Source of the DNA: Rubrobacter taiwanensis
GTDB lineage: Bacteria; Actinomycetota; Rubrobacteria; Rubrobacterales; Rubrobacteraceae
Direction: 5' to 3'
Assembly (NCBI RefSeq): GCF_004337705.1
Contig: NZ_SKBU01000003.1
Coordinates: forward strand, 1-64,000
DNA: 64,000 bases
Position numbers and translations under genes: made by a program. The notes below the pieces were generated by a model. It was not told the origin of the DNA, made no database searches, and saw only the letters and a list, made by a program, of their open reading frames with translations. This document shows, in pieces, positions 1-7,227 of the stretch. Positions within the stretch are counted from its first letter, which is position 1. Each line of letters opens with the position of its first letter.

Positions 1-228
1 TAGGAGACTGAAAGGTGCGTCGCCGGCGTTGGCGTCGATGGGCGCGCAATTGCAGACCCCACTCCGCCAGATAGGAGACTGAAAGTCCATGTCCTCCTCG
101 GGAATGAGGTGGTAGAAGGTGTCGATTGCAGACCCCACTCCGCCAGATAGGAGACTGAAAGCTCTCCGGCGAGGCGGAGAGGTGGAGCGCCCGCTACGGA
201 TTGCAGACCCCACTCCGCCAGATAGGAG
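1..228 (+). CRISPR. CRISPR array, trailer end (cut by the left edge)
   Basis: Two complete 37-nt repeats lie at 49-85 and 125-161. They begin ATTGCAGACCCCACTCC and end GATAGGAGACTGAAAG. The 3' part of a further repeat is at 1-14, and a repeat matching only its first 29 nt is at 200-228. Spacers are 15-48 (34 nt), 86-124 (39 nt) and 162-199 (38 nt), all different. The repeat ends in GAAAG, which resembles the 5' handle of crRNAs in many type I and III systems, so the array probably runs left to right. The degenerate repeat at 200-228 marks the trailer end. Leader and cas genes would lie left of the window, so the subtype cannot be assigned. The array abuts the 3' end of the convergent DAHP synthase gene. 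Confidence 0.95.
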
Positions 229-247
229 GCTTTTCGGCTGCATCACG

Positions 248-1516
248 TTATTTTTTCCGAGCGGAGCGGCGAGTCCGGACTGCTTCCGCGAGCTCGCGCA
301 GCAGGGGCACCGTCATCTCCCAGCCCATGCAAGGATCGGTGATGCTCTGTCCGTAGACGAGGGAGGATTTGTCTACCAGATCCTGGCGTCCATCCACGAG
401 GAAGCTCTCCATCATAACCCCGATAATCCCGGTCTCACCGGAGCTGACCTGATCCGCCACCTCGCGCGCCGCGACTGGCTGGCGGCGGTAGTCTTTGCCG
501 CTGTTGCCGTGGCTGGTGTCTATCATCAGGCGCGGCGGCAAATCCGCTATCCGCAGCGCCTGAAGCGTTCTCTGGACGCTGTCCGCATCGTAGTTGGGAC
601 CGCTCTTGCCGCCGCGCAGGATCACGTGACAGTCCGGGTTGCCGCGGGTCTGCACGATACCGGCGAGCCCCTGCTCGGTGACGCCCAGAAAGCTGTGCGG
701 CGAGGAGACCGCGCGCACCGCGTCTATGGCGATCTGGATACCGCCGCCGGTGCCGTTCTTGAACCCCACCGGCATGGAGAGGCCGGAGGTGAGCTGCCGG
801 TGCACCTGACTCTCAGTGGTGCGCGCCCCGATCGCGCCCCAGGTTACGGCATCGGCAAAAAACTGAGGAGAGATGGGGTCCAGAAACTCGCAACCCACGG
901 GAAGGCCGAGCCCGGTGAGGTCCAGAAGCAGCTGGCGAGCCATGCGCAGCCCCTCGTTGATAGCGAAGCTGCCGTCGAGATAGGGGTCGTTGATCAACCC
1001 CTTCCAGCCCACGGTCGTCCGGGGCTTCTCGAAGTACACGCGCATGATTATGCAGAGATCCCCGGCGAGCTCGTCGGCCAGATGCTTGAGCCGCCGCGCG
1101 TAGTCGAGAGCAGCCTCCGGATCGTGGATGGAGCAGGGACCCACTACCACCATTAGGCGGTCGTCCCGGCCGTTCAGGATGCGGACCACCTCCTCGCGGG
1201 CCCGGATCACGCCCAGCGCACTCTCCTCGGGCAGCGGTAATTGCTCGATCAGGATCGCCGGCGGTATGAGCGGCCGGATGCTCTCGATCCGGAGATCTCG
1301 AGTCATAGGAGGCTCGGATCCGCCGTCTACCACCTCCTCCACACCAGGCAACCGCTCCAGAAGAACCTGGATCTCGGAAGAAACCTCGCCTTCTATGTCC
1401 ACTACCGTATACTCTTTTCCCTCGAAAACGTTCGTGTCGAGGCCCGCTTCCCGGACCCGGCTCCGTACCGCCTCCACAGCCCCCCGGGAGCTGCCGGACC
1501 GCATTACCACGAACAT
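248..1516 (-). CDS. aroG: 3-deoxy-7-phosphoheptulonate (DAHP) synthase, class I-alpha with N-terminal ferredoxin-like domain
   Basis: This 422-aa enzyme condenses phosphoenolpyruvate with erythrose 4-phosphate, the first step of the shikimate pathway. Residues 1-66 (MFVVMRSG to VEEVVDGG) look like the small regulatory ferredoxin-like domain of class I-beta enzymes. The rest follows the AroG/AroF/AroH type: VVGPCSIHDP, MRVYFEKPRTTVGWKG, GARTTESQVHR, VGFKNGTGG, RGGKSGPNYD and DTSHGNSGK. The start ATG at 1516 has the site GAAGGAGAG about six bases upstream. The frame stays open further upstream, but that part has no family similarity and overlaps the attenuator. The gene is transcribed alone behind a leader with attenuator structure. 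Confidence 0.93.
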   Translation of the reverse strand: MFVVMRSGSSRGAVEAVRSRVREAGLDTNVFEGKEYTVVDIEGEVSSEIQVLLERLPGVEEVVDGGSEPPMTRDLRIESIRPLIPPAILIEQLPLPEESALGVIRAREEVVRILNGRDDRLMVVVGPCSIHDPEAALDYARRLKHLADELAGDLCIIMRVYFEKPRTTVGWKGLINDPYLDGSFAINEGLRMARQLLLDLTGLGLPVGCEFLDPISPQFFADAVTWGAIGARTTESQVHRQLTSGLSMPVGFKNGTGGGIQIAIDAVRAVSSPHSFLGVTEQGLAGIVQTRGNPDCHVILRGGKSGPNYDADSVQRTLQALRIADLPPRLMIDTSHGNSGKDYRRQPVAAREVADQVSSGETGIIGVMMESFLVDGRQDLVDKSSLVYGQSITDPCMGWEMTVPLLRELAEAVRTRRSARKK

Positions 1517-1554
1517 ACTCTCTCCTTCTCTCTGTTTGCCGATCCCTTTACTCA

Positions 1555-1663
1555 AGACAAAACAAAAAGCAGAGGCCCTAAGCCCCTGCCCTTCGACTAA
1601 CAGCCGGCTCACCGCGCTACATCAGACGCGCCCAAGTAACCGGCCCGCCCCGCCGAAGGGCAG
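1555..1663 (-). promoter_or_regulatory. Transcription attenuator of DAHP synthase (terminator versus antiterminator)
   Basis: Read on the minus strand, an 8-bp stem (arms 1589-1582 and 1576-1569, one G-U pair, loop UUAGG) is followed at once by UUUUUGUUUUGUCUU, a terminator valid only in this direction. The segment CGAAGGGCAG (1595-1586) overlaps the 5' arm. It is exactly complementary over 10 nt to CTGCCCTTCG (1663-1654) inside the upstream leader ORF, which gives a mutually exclusive antiterminator. CTGCCC can instead pair locally with GGGCGG inside an outer ACCGG/CCGGT stem, a protector hairpin whose 5' side begins at the third Tyr codon of the leader. This is the classical attenuation layout. 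The folding was done by hand. Confidence 0.75.
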
Positions 1664-1706
1664 ACCGGTACGGGTATCGTACGGAGATGTAGCCGCCCGC
1701 TCTCAT
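1617..1706 (-). CDS. Leader peptide with clustered Tyr codons (29 aa)
   Basis: Short ORF reading M-R-A-G-G-Y-I-S-V-R-Y-P-Y-R-S and ending V-T-W-A-R-L-M-stop. Tyr codons are at positions 6, 11 and 13, with one Trp at 25. The 11/13 pair lies just upstream of the antiterminator strand, where a stalled ribosome would have to sit to favour read-through. No good ribosome-binding site is seen: GGTGAG lies only 2 nt before the ATG. The predicted transcription start is within a few bases of the ATG, so it may be translated without a leader. An overlapping frame is also open, so coding is inferred from the regulatory geometry, not from conservation. Confidence 0.5.
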   Translation of the reverse strand: MRAGGYISVRYPYRSALRRGGPVTWARLM

Positions 1707-1714
1707 AGCTCACC

Positions 1715-1743
1715 AATGTATAGGGGCGCCGCCAGAACGTCAA
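1715..1743 (-). promoter_or_regulatory. Predicted sigma-A promoter of the DAHP synthase leader
   Basis: On the minus strand TTGACG (1743-1738) and TACATT (1720-1715) are separated by 17 bp. The predicted start lies just upstream of the leader-peptide ATG at 1706. The remaining upstream sequence, 1744 to 1968, shows no convincing gene. Confidence 0.5.
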
Positions 1744-1968
1744 GGAACTACAGACCGGCCAGCTTTGCAAGCGTTTTCATAAGAACCTGGCCTCCGGCGC
1801 TGCTGTAATCTAACCCTGTTTTAAAGGTTTAATGGGTTTCAGTTGGTTTTTAAGCGTGTTTTTGGCAGCATGGACGTCTTTTTTTCGCCTCCCACTAAGG
1901 TTGTAGTTGAGCTTTCAGGGGCAAATACGGAGCGGTTCCTGGGCCGGGAGGCGGGGCTCCGGTGCCGG

Positions 1969-2808
1969 TTACGGCAGATCCCGCCGGCGGAAGAGGAGGA
2001 GCGAGAGCAGGGCGAAGCCGGCCAGGTAGGCTCCTAGCACGAGTGCTGCCCGGGCGGGCTCTGCGGCTTCTTCTGGACCGGCGAAGCCCGGCGGTAGTTC
2101 GCCGAACGAGGCTGCGAGGTCCAGGGCGTTCCGGGTGGGCAGAGCCTGCCCGATGGACTCGACGAACTCGTTCTGCGGGGCGAGCCCGAGGAAGAGGTTT
2201 TCGAGCACCAGCAGGTAGACCAGGCCGAGCCCGATGGCCAGCGCCGTCCCCCGGAAGAGCGTGGCGAGGAGAATGCCCAGCGAGCAGAAGGTGGCGAGCA
2301 CCAGCCAGCCGGCTCCGGCGGCGCGCAGGATCTCTCCGGCCGGCGGCCAGCTCGCAGAAGCGCCTTCCAGAAGGGCGACGACGTAGCTGGAGAGAGCGCC
2401 GGCGGCCAGCATCGCCAGGGTAAAGACCAGCAGGACGGCGGCTACGGCGAGCAGCTTGCCGGTGAAGAGCGCGGTCCTGCCCGGTTTCTGGATCAGAGCG
2501 CTTCTGAAGGTCTCCCAGCCGTACTCGCTGCCGATGGCGAGCGCGCCGAGGACGAGTGCCAGCGCCGAGCCGAACCCCACGAAGCCGTTGGAGAGCACGT
2601 TGATCAGGAAGTTCTCCGGGAGCAGGTACTCGCGGAAGATCTCGGCGGCCTCCGGCGCCGGTGCCACGTCTTCCGGCGCTCCGACCACGAAGATGTAGGT
2701 GAAGACGTACCCGAAGAGCGCCAGGGCCACGACGGAGACGGCGACCATCACCCAGGTCGCCGGGCGCTTGCGCAGCTTCAGGAGCTCGGCTGCGAAGCTG
2801 CCCATCAC
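1969..2808 (-). CDS. ABC transporter permease (ABC-2 type)
   Basis: This 279-aa integral membrane protein has an amphipathic N-terminus (FAAELLKLRKRPATW) typical of ABC-2 permeases, then about six hydrophobic segments. It is the membrane partner of the ATPase directly upstream. The start is GTG (2808) or the adjacent ATG (2805), and it overlaps the ATPase stop codon, so the two are probably translationally coupled. The pair resembles the YhaQ/NatA-NatB-like exporter layout in which one ATPase serves one large permease. The substrate cannot be told from sequence. Confidence 0.85.
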   Translation of the reverse strand: MMGSFAAELLKLRKRPATWVMVAVSVVALALFGYVFTYIFVVGAPEDVAPAPEAAEIFREYLLPENFLINVLSNGFVGFGSALALVLGALAIGSEYGWETFRSALIQKPGRTALFTGKLLAVAAVLLVFTLAMLAAGALSSYVVALLEGASASWPPAGEILRAAGAGWLVLATFCSLGILLATLFRGTALAIGLGLVYLLVLENLFLGLAPQNEFVESIGQALPTRNALDLAASFGELPPGFAGPEEAAEPARAALVLGAYLAGFALLSLLLFRRRDLP

Positions 2809-3710
2809 TCTGCGTCACCCTCGCCGGTAAGTTGCAGGAAGACCTCCTCCAGCGTGCGCCCCGAGGGCCGGAGCTCGCTCACCCGCAGCCCGGCGGATAC
2901 CAGCTTCCGGTTTATCTCCGCCGCGGCTTCGGGAGCGGCGGTTATCCTGAGCGCGCCGTCCTCCACCTGGACCCCTTCAACCTCCTCCAGACGAGCCGCC
3001 ACCGCGGCGGCCTGCTCCAGAGGCTCGGCCCTCACCAGAAGGCCGCCTCCGCCCCGCAGCTCGGCCACCGTTCCCTCGGCCACCAGCCGGCCGCGCCGGA
3101 TCACGCCCACCCGGTCGCATATCTGCTCGACCTCCGAGAGAAGGTGGCTGCTGAGGAGCACGGTGCGCTCTCCCGTGCCGAGGCGGCGGATGAGGGAGCG
3201 CATCTCGGCCATGCCCCTGGGGTCCAGGCCGTTGGTCGGCTCGTCGAGGATCAGAAGCTCGGGCTCCTTGAGCAGCGCGGCGGCCACCCCGAGCCGCTGC
3301 TTCATCCCCAGGGAATACTTCCTGTACCTGTCCCGGGCCCTCTCCGCAAGCTCTACCTGCTCCAGAACCGCCTCCACCCGCGAACCCGGGACTCCGGAGT
3401 AGCGGGCCATGACCCGGAGGTTGTCCCGGCCGGAGAGGTAGGGGTAGAAGGCCGGAGACTCCACCAGCGCCCCCACCCGGGCGAGGCTTGAGGGATCTCC
3501 CGGCCGCTCCCCCATCACCGTCGCCGAGCCGGAGGTCGGCCGGATCAAACCCAGCAGCATCCGCAAGGTGGTCGTCTTGCCCGCACCGTTGGGCCCGAGG
3601 AAACCGTACACCTCGCCCCGGCGCACGGTGAGGTCCAATCCCTCGACCACGGGGACCCGGCCGTAGTGCTTGGTCAGCTTCCGCGTCTCGACCACCAGAG
3701 TGTCGTTCAA
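2805..3710 (-). CDS. ABC transporter ATP-binding protein (ABC-2 exporter type)
   Basis: This 301-aa ATPase powers the exporter encoded just downstream. Walker A is GPNGAGKTT (about residue 40), the signature is LGMKQRLGV, Walker B is LLILDEPTNGLDP, and the switch His is in LLSSHLLSEVEQ. A C-terminal extension of about 80 residues after the ATPase core is usual in this DrrA/CcmA-like subfamily. The ATG at 3710 follows GGGAGG. The upstream intergenic 3711-3950 shows no clear gene. Confidence 0.92.
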   Translation of the reverse strand: MNDTLVVETRKLTKHYGRVPVVEGLDLTVRRGEVYGFLGPNGAGKTTTLRMLLGLIRPTSGSATVMGERPGDPSSLARVGALVESPAFYPYLSGRDNLRVMARYSGVPGSRVEAVLEQVELAERARDRYRKYSLGMKQRLGVAAALLKEPELLILDEPTNGLDPRGMAEMRSLIRRLGTGERTVLLSSHLLSEVEQICDRVGVIRRGRLVAEGTVAELRGGGGLLVRAEPLEQAAAVAARLEEVEGVQVEDGALRITAAPEAAAEINRKLVSAGLRVSELRPSGRTLEEVFLQLTGEGDAE

Positions 3711-3950
3711 GAACAGCCTCCCTCCTGACTACCGGCGGACCAGATCAATCACGGCTCGCAGCCTACACCCTGCCCCTGCGGCAAGGTCAAACGTCTCCAC
3801 CGCCCGGTCGTCTATACCACTCTAACAGCCTCCGGTGCTGGCCTGCATCCGACGAAAGTAGGAGCCTGCACCATGGCTCCGGTCACGGCTGTACTGGCGG
3901 GCCGGGTAGTGTTAGGGTAGCTGTGTACGGAATCGAGAGAAGGACAGAGC

Positions 3951-4169
3951 TTGGGGAAGAGCTGGTACATGATCCCGGTCACCCTGATCGTCGCGGTCCT
4001 GAACCCGTACCTGGGGCTCGTAGCCGGCGCGATAAGCACCTTCTTCGCCCATCTGCGCGGAGAGCCGGTAACGCGCAACATTCTCGCGGCGGTAACGCTT
4101 TTGATCCTGCTCTACGTCCTGGCCCTCGTTTTGGGGTATGTGCCGGAAGACGGTGAGATAGCGCTCTAG
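3951..4169 (+). CDS. Small two-helix membrane protein, unknown function
   Basis: This predicted 72-aa protein has two hydrophobic segments (VTLIVAVLNPYLGLVAGAIS and ILAAVTLLILLYVLALVLGY) and a short acidic tail. The start is TTG at 3951, with AAGGA at 3941-3944 well placed. The stop TAG shares the four bases CTAG with the stop codon of the convergent NAD synthetase gene. I do not recognise the family. The good ribosome-binding site and membrane-like composition support a real gene, but the product is short and conservation is unknown. Confidence 0.55.
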   Translation: MGKSWYMIPVTLIVAVLNPYLGLVAGAISTFFAHLRGEPVTRNILAAVTLLILLYVLALVLGYVPEDGEIAL

Positions 4170-5887
4170 TCCGAGAGCAGCCGGCCGAACCGGTTGGTGA
4201 TCGGCATCCGGCGGTCACGGCCGAAGGCCCTTCCCGTGACTTTGATCCCGATCGGGGCCTGGCGCCTCTTGTACTCGGCGCGGTCCACCATCTTCACCAC
4301 GCGCCGTACGTCCTCTTCGCTGTAGCCGAGCGCCACGATCTCCTCTATCCCCTTGTCCTCCTCGATATAGGCCTCCAGGATCGGGTCCAGCACCTCGTAG
4401 GGCGGCAGGGAGTCCACATCCCGCTGGCCTGGCCTGAGCTCCGCCGAGGGCTCCTTGGTCAAGACGGAGTCCGGGATCACCTCCCGGCCCTTCACCTCGT
4501 TGATGTGGCGCGCGATACGGTAGACGAGCGTCTTCGGGACGTCGCTGATGACGGCAAACCCGCCGGCCATGTCGCCGTACAGGGTAGAGTATCCGACGCT
4601 CAACTCGCTCTTGTTGCCGGTGGAGAGCACGATCCAGCCGAACTTGTTGGAGAGCGCCATCAGGATGTTGCCCCTTATCCTGGCCTGAATGTTCTCCTCG
4701 GCCACATCCTCCGGCAATCCCTTGAAGCTCTCCGCCAGCATCTCGAGGTAGGCATCGAAAGCCGGATTTATGGGGATCTCCTGCACCCTTATGCCGAGGT
4801 TCTTGGCCAGCGCGCGGGCGTCGGTCACGCTCCCCTCTGAGGAGTACCGGCTCGGCATGATGACGCCGCTAACGTTCGCAGGGCCCAGAGCCTCAACCGC
4901 TATGGCGGCCGCCAGCGAGGAGTCTATCCCGCCCGAGAGACCGAGTACCGCGCGCGAGAAGCCGTTCTTGCGGAAGTAGTCCTTAAGACCCCGCACCAGA
5001 GCTGCCAGTACCTCGCCCTCCTCGGACAGGAGCTCCTCCACCCGGGGCTCGACGGGCTCGCGGGCGGTGTGCTCCACGGCGGGGACATCTACCGGCTCTT
5101 CCACGCGTTCGTAGCGCTCCTTACGGCCCCGCGGGTCGTGCAGGCGGCGGATCAGGGCCTCCTCCGGCAGGATGTCTGCCACCAGCAGATCCTCCTCGAA
5201 CTGTTTCGCCCGGGCGACGAGCCTGCCCTCCGGGTCGAAGATGAGGCTGTGACCGTCGAAGACCAGCTCGTCCTGACCGCCGACCAGGTTGCAGAAGAGC
5301 ACGTAGCAGCCGTAGTCCGAGGCCCGCACGCCCAGCATCCGCTCCCGCATCATCCCCTTGAGCCGGTGGTAGGGCGAGGCGGAGATGTTCAGGATCACGC
5401 TCGCCCCCTTGAGCGCCTGCTCGCGCGCCGGACCGCCCGGATACCAGATGTCCTCGCAGACGCTCATCCCGATGATCGAGTGCCCGAGCTGCGCCACCGG
5501 AGCCTCCCCGCCCTCGCGGAAGTACCGGTTCTCGTCGAAGACCCCGTAGTTGGGCAGATACCGCTTGTGGTAGCGGTAGAGGACCTCGCCGCCGGAGACC
5601 AGAGCGCAGGCGTTGTAGAGATCCTCCCGCAGATCCACGAACCCCACGAACGCCGCAACCCCCTCCGGAACCCGCCCGGCGAACTCCTCCAGCGCCCGCA
5701 GGTTCTCCTGCACGAAGTCCGGTCGCAGAAGCAGGTCCTCCGGCGGGTAGCCGGTGATCGCGAGCTCCGGGAAGGCCACCACCTCCGCCCCGGCCTCCAG
5801 TGCCCGCTCCAGCGCCTCGGCGGCCCGCTCCACGTTGCCCGGTATGTCCCCGACGGTGGTGTTGATCTGGGCCAGCGCCACTCTCAT
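4166..5887 (-). CDS. nadE: Glutamine-dependent NAD+ synthetase
   Basis: This 573-aa two-domain enzyme converts nicotinate adenine dinucleotide to NAD+. The N-terminal nitrilase-type glutaminase domain (to about residue 250) carries the Glu in AFPELAITGY, the Lys in YHKRYLPNYG and the catalytic Cys in MSVCEDIWYPGG. The C-terminal synthetase domain has the PP-loop LGLSGGIDSS near residue 317 and STGNKSELSVGY for NaAD binding. Length and domain order are normal for the fused form, which takes its ammonia from glutamine. It stands alone and is convergent with the small membrane-protein gene. Confidence 0.95.
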   Translation of the reverse strand: MRVALAQINTTVGDIPGNVERAAEALERALEAGAEVVAFPELAITGYPPEDLLLRPDFVQENLRALEEFAGRVPEGVAAFVGFVDLREDLYNACALVSGGEVLYRYHKRYLPNYGVFDENRYFREGGEAPVAQLGHSIIGMSVCEDIWYPGGPAREQALKGASVILNISASPYHRLKGMMRERMLGVRASDYGCYVLFCNLVGGQDELVFDGHSLIFDPEGRLVARAKQFEEDLLVADILPEEALIRRLHDPRGRKERYERVEEPVDVPAVEHTAREPVEPRVEELLSEEGEVLAALVRGLKDYFRKNGFSRAVLGLSGGIDSSLAAAIAVEALGPANVSGVIMPSRYSSEGSVTDARALAKNLGIRVQEIPINPAFDAYLEMLAESFKGLPEDVAEENIQARIRGNILMALSNKFGWIVLSTGNKSELSVGYSTLYGDMAGGFAVISDVPKTLVYRIARHINEVKGREVIPDSVLTKEPSAELRPGQRDVDSLPPYEVLDPILEAYIEEDKGIEEIVALGYSEEDVRRVVKMVDRAEYKRRQAPIGIKVTGRAFGRDRRMPITNRFGRLLSD

Positions 5888-6051
5888 GCTCCCTATGATA
5901 ACTCCTGACCGCCCCTCCCGCCCCGGACGGAGAATTTCTCCGATTTGTATCCCGGCTGTTATGCGGTTGTTACTTTTGTGGTCAACACTTCTCTTGAAAA
6001 GTTGTAGGCGAGGCGCTGAGAAGCGACCGGGAGACGGAGGCTAGACGGGAG

Positions 6052-6771
6052 ATGGAGGCTAGATACTGGGAAGGCGAGAGGAGCGCTCTCTCCGACTACA
6101 TGGTCCGCATCTCCAGCCGGCCGCTCCTGACGCCGGAGGAGGAGCGGGAGCTGGGCCGGCGCATCCGGGAGGGCGACGAGGAGGCTTGGAGGAAACTGGT
6201 CGAGCACAACCTGCGGCTGGTGGTCTCTCTAGCCCGGCCTTACGCCATGAAGGGTGCGCCGCTGGCCGACGTCATTCAGGCCGGGAATCTGGGCCTGATG
6301 CGCGCCGCCCGCTCGTTCGACCCGGACCGCGGGACCCGGTTCGCCACCTACGCGGGGTGGTGGATCCGGCAGCATATCCAGCGCGCGCTCCCGAACGAGA
6401 GCGGGAACATCCGCATCCCGGAGCACATCGAGCGGCAGAAGCGTCAGGGCCTTATTGACGACGACCTCCCCTACACGGTCTCGCTGGAGTCTCCCATCGG
6501 GGACGACGGGACGCTCGGCGAGCTCATCCCGGATCAGAGGGCCGAGGAGATAGACAACGCGGTCACCGGCATCGCGCTGCGGGAGGCGCTGAAAGAGCTC
6601 CCCGGCCGCGACGCCCGGGTACTCGCCATGCGCTACGGCCTGGATGGGGTGGCCCACTCGTTTACCGAGATCGGGCGCGCGCTGAAGGTGACCTCCACCC
6701 GCGCCCGCCAGCTGCACGACCGGGCGATCAAGAACCTCCGGACCGCTCTGGAGAACCCTGCCGTGAGCTAA
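6052..6771 (+). CDS. Sigma-70 family RNA polymerase sigma factor lacking most of the sigma-3 domain
   Basis: In this 239-aa protein, region 1.2 lies at about residues 25-50. Region 2 (NLRLVVSLARPY, DVIQAGNLGLMRA, FATYAGWWIRQHI) ends near 122 with IRIPEHIE. Region 4 runs from about 172 to 232, with the HTH FTEIGRALKVTSTRARQ. Only about 17 residues separate IRIPEHIE from the region-3.2-like stretch VSLESPIGDDGTLGELI. Group 1 and 2 sigma factors have some 60 more residues there, the sigma-3 domain. The start ATG at 6052 has GGGAG immediately upstream and GGAGG about 11 nt upstream. ATG 6101 is possible, but its upstream region lacks a site. Confidence 0.9.
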   Translation: MEARYWEGERSALSDYMVRISSRPLLTPEEERELGRRIREGDEEAWRKLVEHNLRLVVSLARPYAMKGAPLADVIQAGNLGLMRAARSFDPDRGTRFATYAGWWIRQHIQRALPNESGNIRIPEHIERQKRQGLIDDDLPYTVSLESPIGDDGTLGELIPDQRAEEIDNAVTGIALREALKELPGRDARVLAMRYGLDGVAHSFTEIGRALKVTSTRARQLHDRAIKNLRTALENPAVS

Positions 6772-6783
6772 AATCTCGCCCGT

Positions 6784-7227
6784 ATGGGCGAACGGATCGA
6801 GATACTCGCCGCGGCGCGGGCAGCGGAGCTTCTGGAACGGGCGTGCGAAGCTGCAAGCTCCCCGCACGCCGAACTCGTACGCGAGCTGGCCCGCGAGCTG
6901 GGCGGAGAGCTCGGCGCTCTGATGTGTGGCGTTCCGGCGGCTATCCCTGCCCGGCTCATCGAGGCGCAGCTGCGGGCCGCCGACCTCTCCAACCTCGCCG
7001 CTTGCGCCCTGCCGGAGCTCCCTCCGGAGCGCGTCCCGGACGCGGCGGCGGCCGCTCACCTGGCAGCGGGCGCGGCCCGCGCGCTCGGCGTGCTGGCCGA
7101 CGCGGCCTCCGGGGAACTGGAAGATCCTCTCCGGGACAACACCCGCCGGGACACCCGCAGCGCCGGGTGGCGGGCCAGACTCGCCGCCCGGCAGACGGAC
7201 GAGGCACTAGAAGATCTCTCCCGGTAG
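6784..7227 (+). CDS. Hypothetical alanine-rich helical protein
   Basis: The gene would encode 147 aa and starts 12 nt after the sigma factor, so it is likely co-transcribed. The product is rich in Ala, Leu, Glu and Arg and predicted all-helical, with one conserved-looking stretch (ELGALMCGVPAAIPARLIEAQ). No catalytic motif, membrane segment or signal peptide is visible. No ribosome-binding site is seen, so translation may be coupled to the gene before it. Its last 21 bases overlap the end of the convergent Nudix gene. I do not recognise the family, and a spurious ORF in this GC-rich DNA is possible. Confidence 0.5.
   Translation: MGERIEILAAARAAELLERACEAASSPHAELVRELARELGGELGALMCGVPAAIPARLIEAQLRAADLSNLAACALPELPPERVPDAAAAAHLAAGAARALGVLADAASGELEDPLRDNTRRDTRSAGWRARLAARQTDEALEDLSR

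Noticed and set aside
1517-1612. N-terminal extension of DAHP synthase by 32 residues to an earlier in-frame start
   Set aside because: It would be translated from within the attenuator and U-run, has no family similarity and no ribosome-binding site. ATG 1516 has a good one.
1600-1740. T-box riboswitch before DAHP synthase
   Set aside because: The T-box bulge sequence and a stem I specifier layout are not present. The leader peptide with alternative helices explains the region better.
1746-1785. Ten-codon ORF (MKTLAKLAGL) preceded by GGAGG upstream of the DAHP synthase leader
   Set aside because: It lies before the predicted promoter and has no link to a regulatory structure. It is likely chance.
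5069-5908. Long open frame on the plus strand opposite nadE
   Set aside because: It is an antisense shadow of a well-conserved gene, a common effect of high GC; the composition is His/Arg/Pro-rich with no motif.
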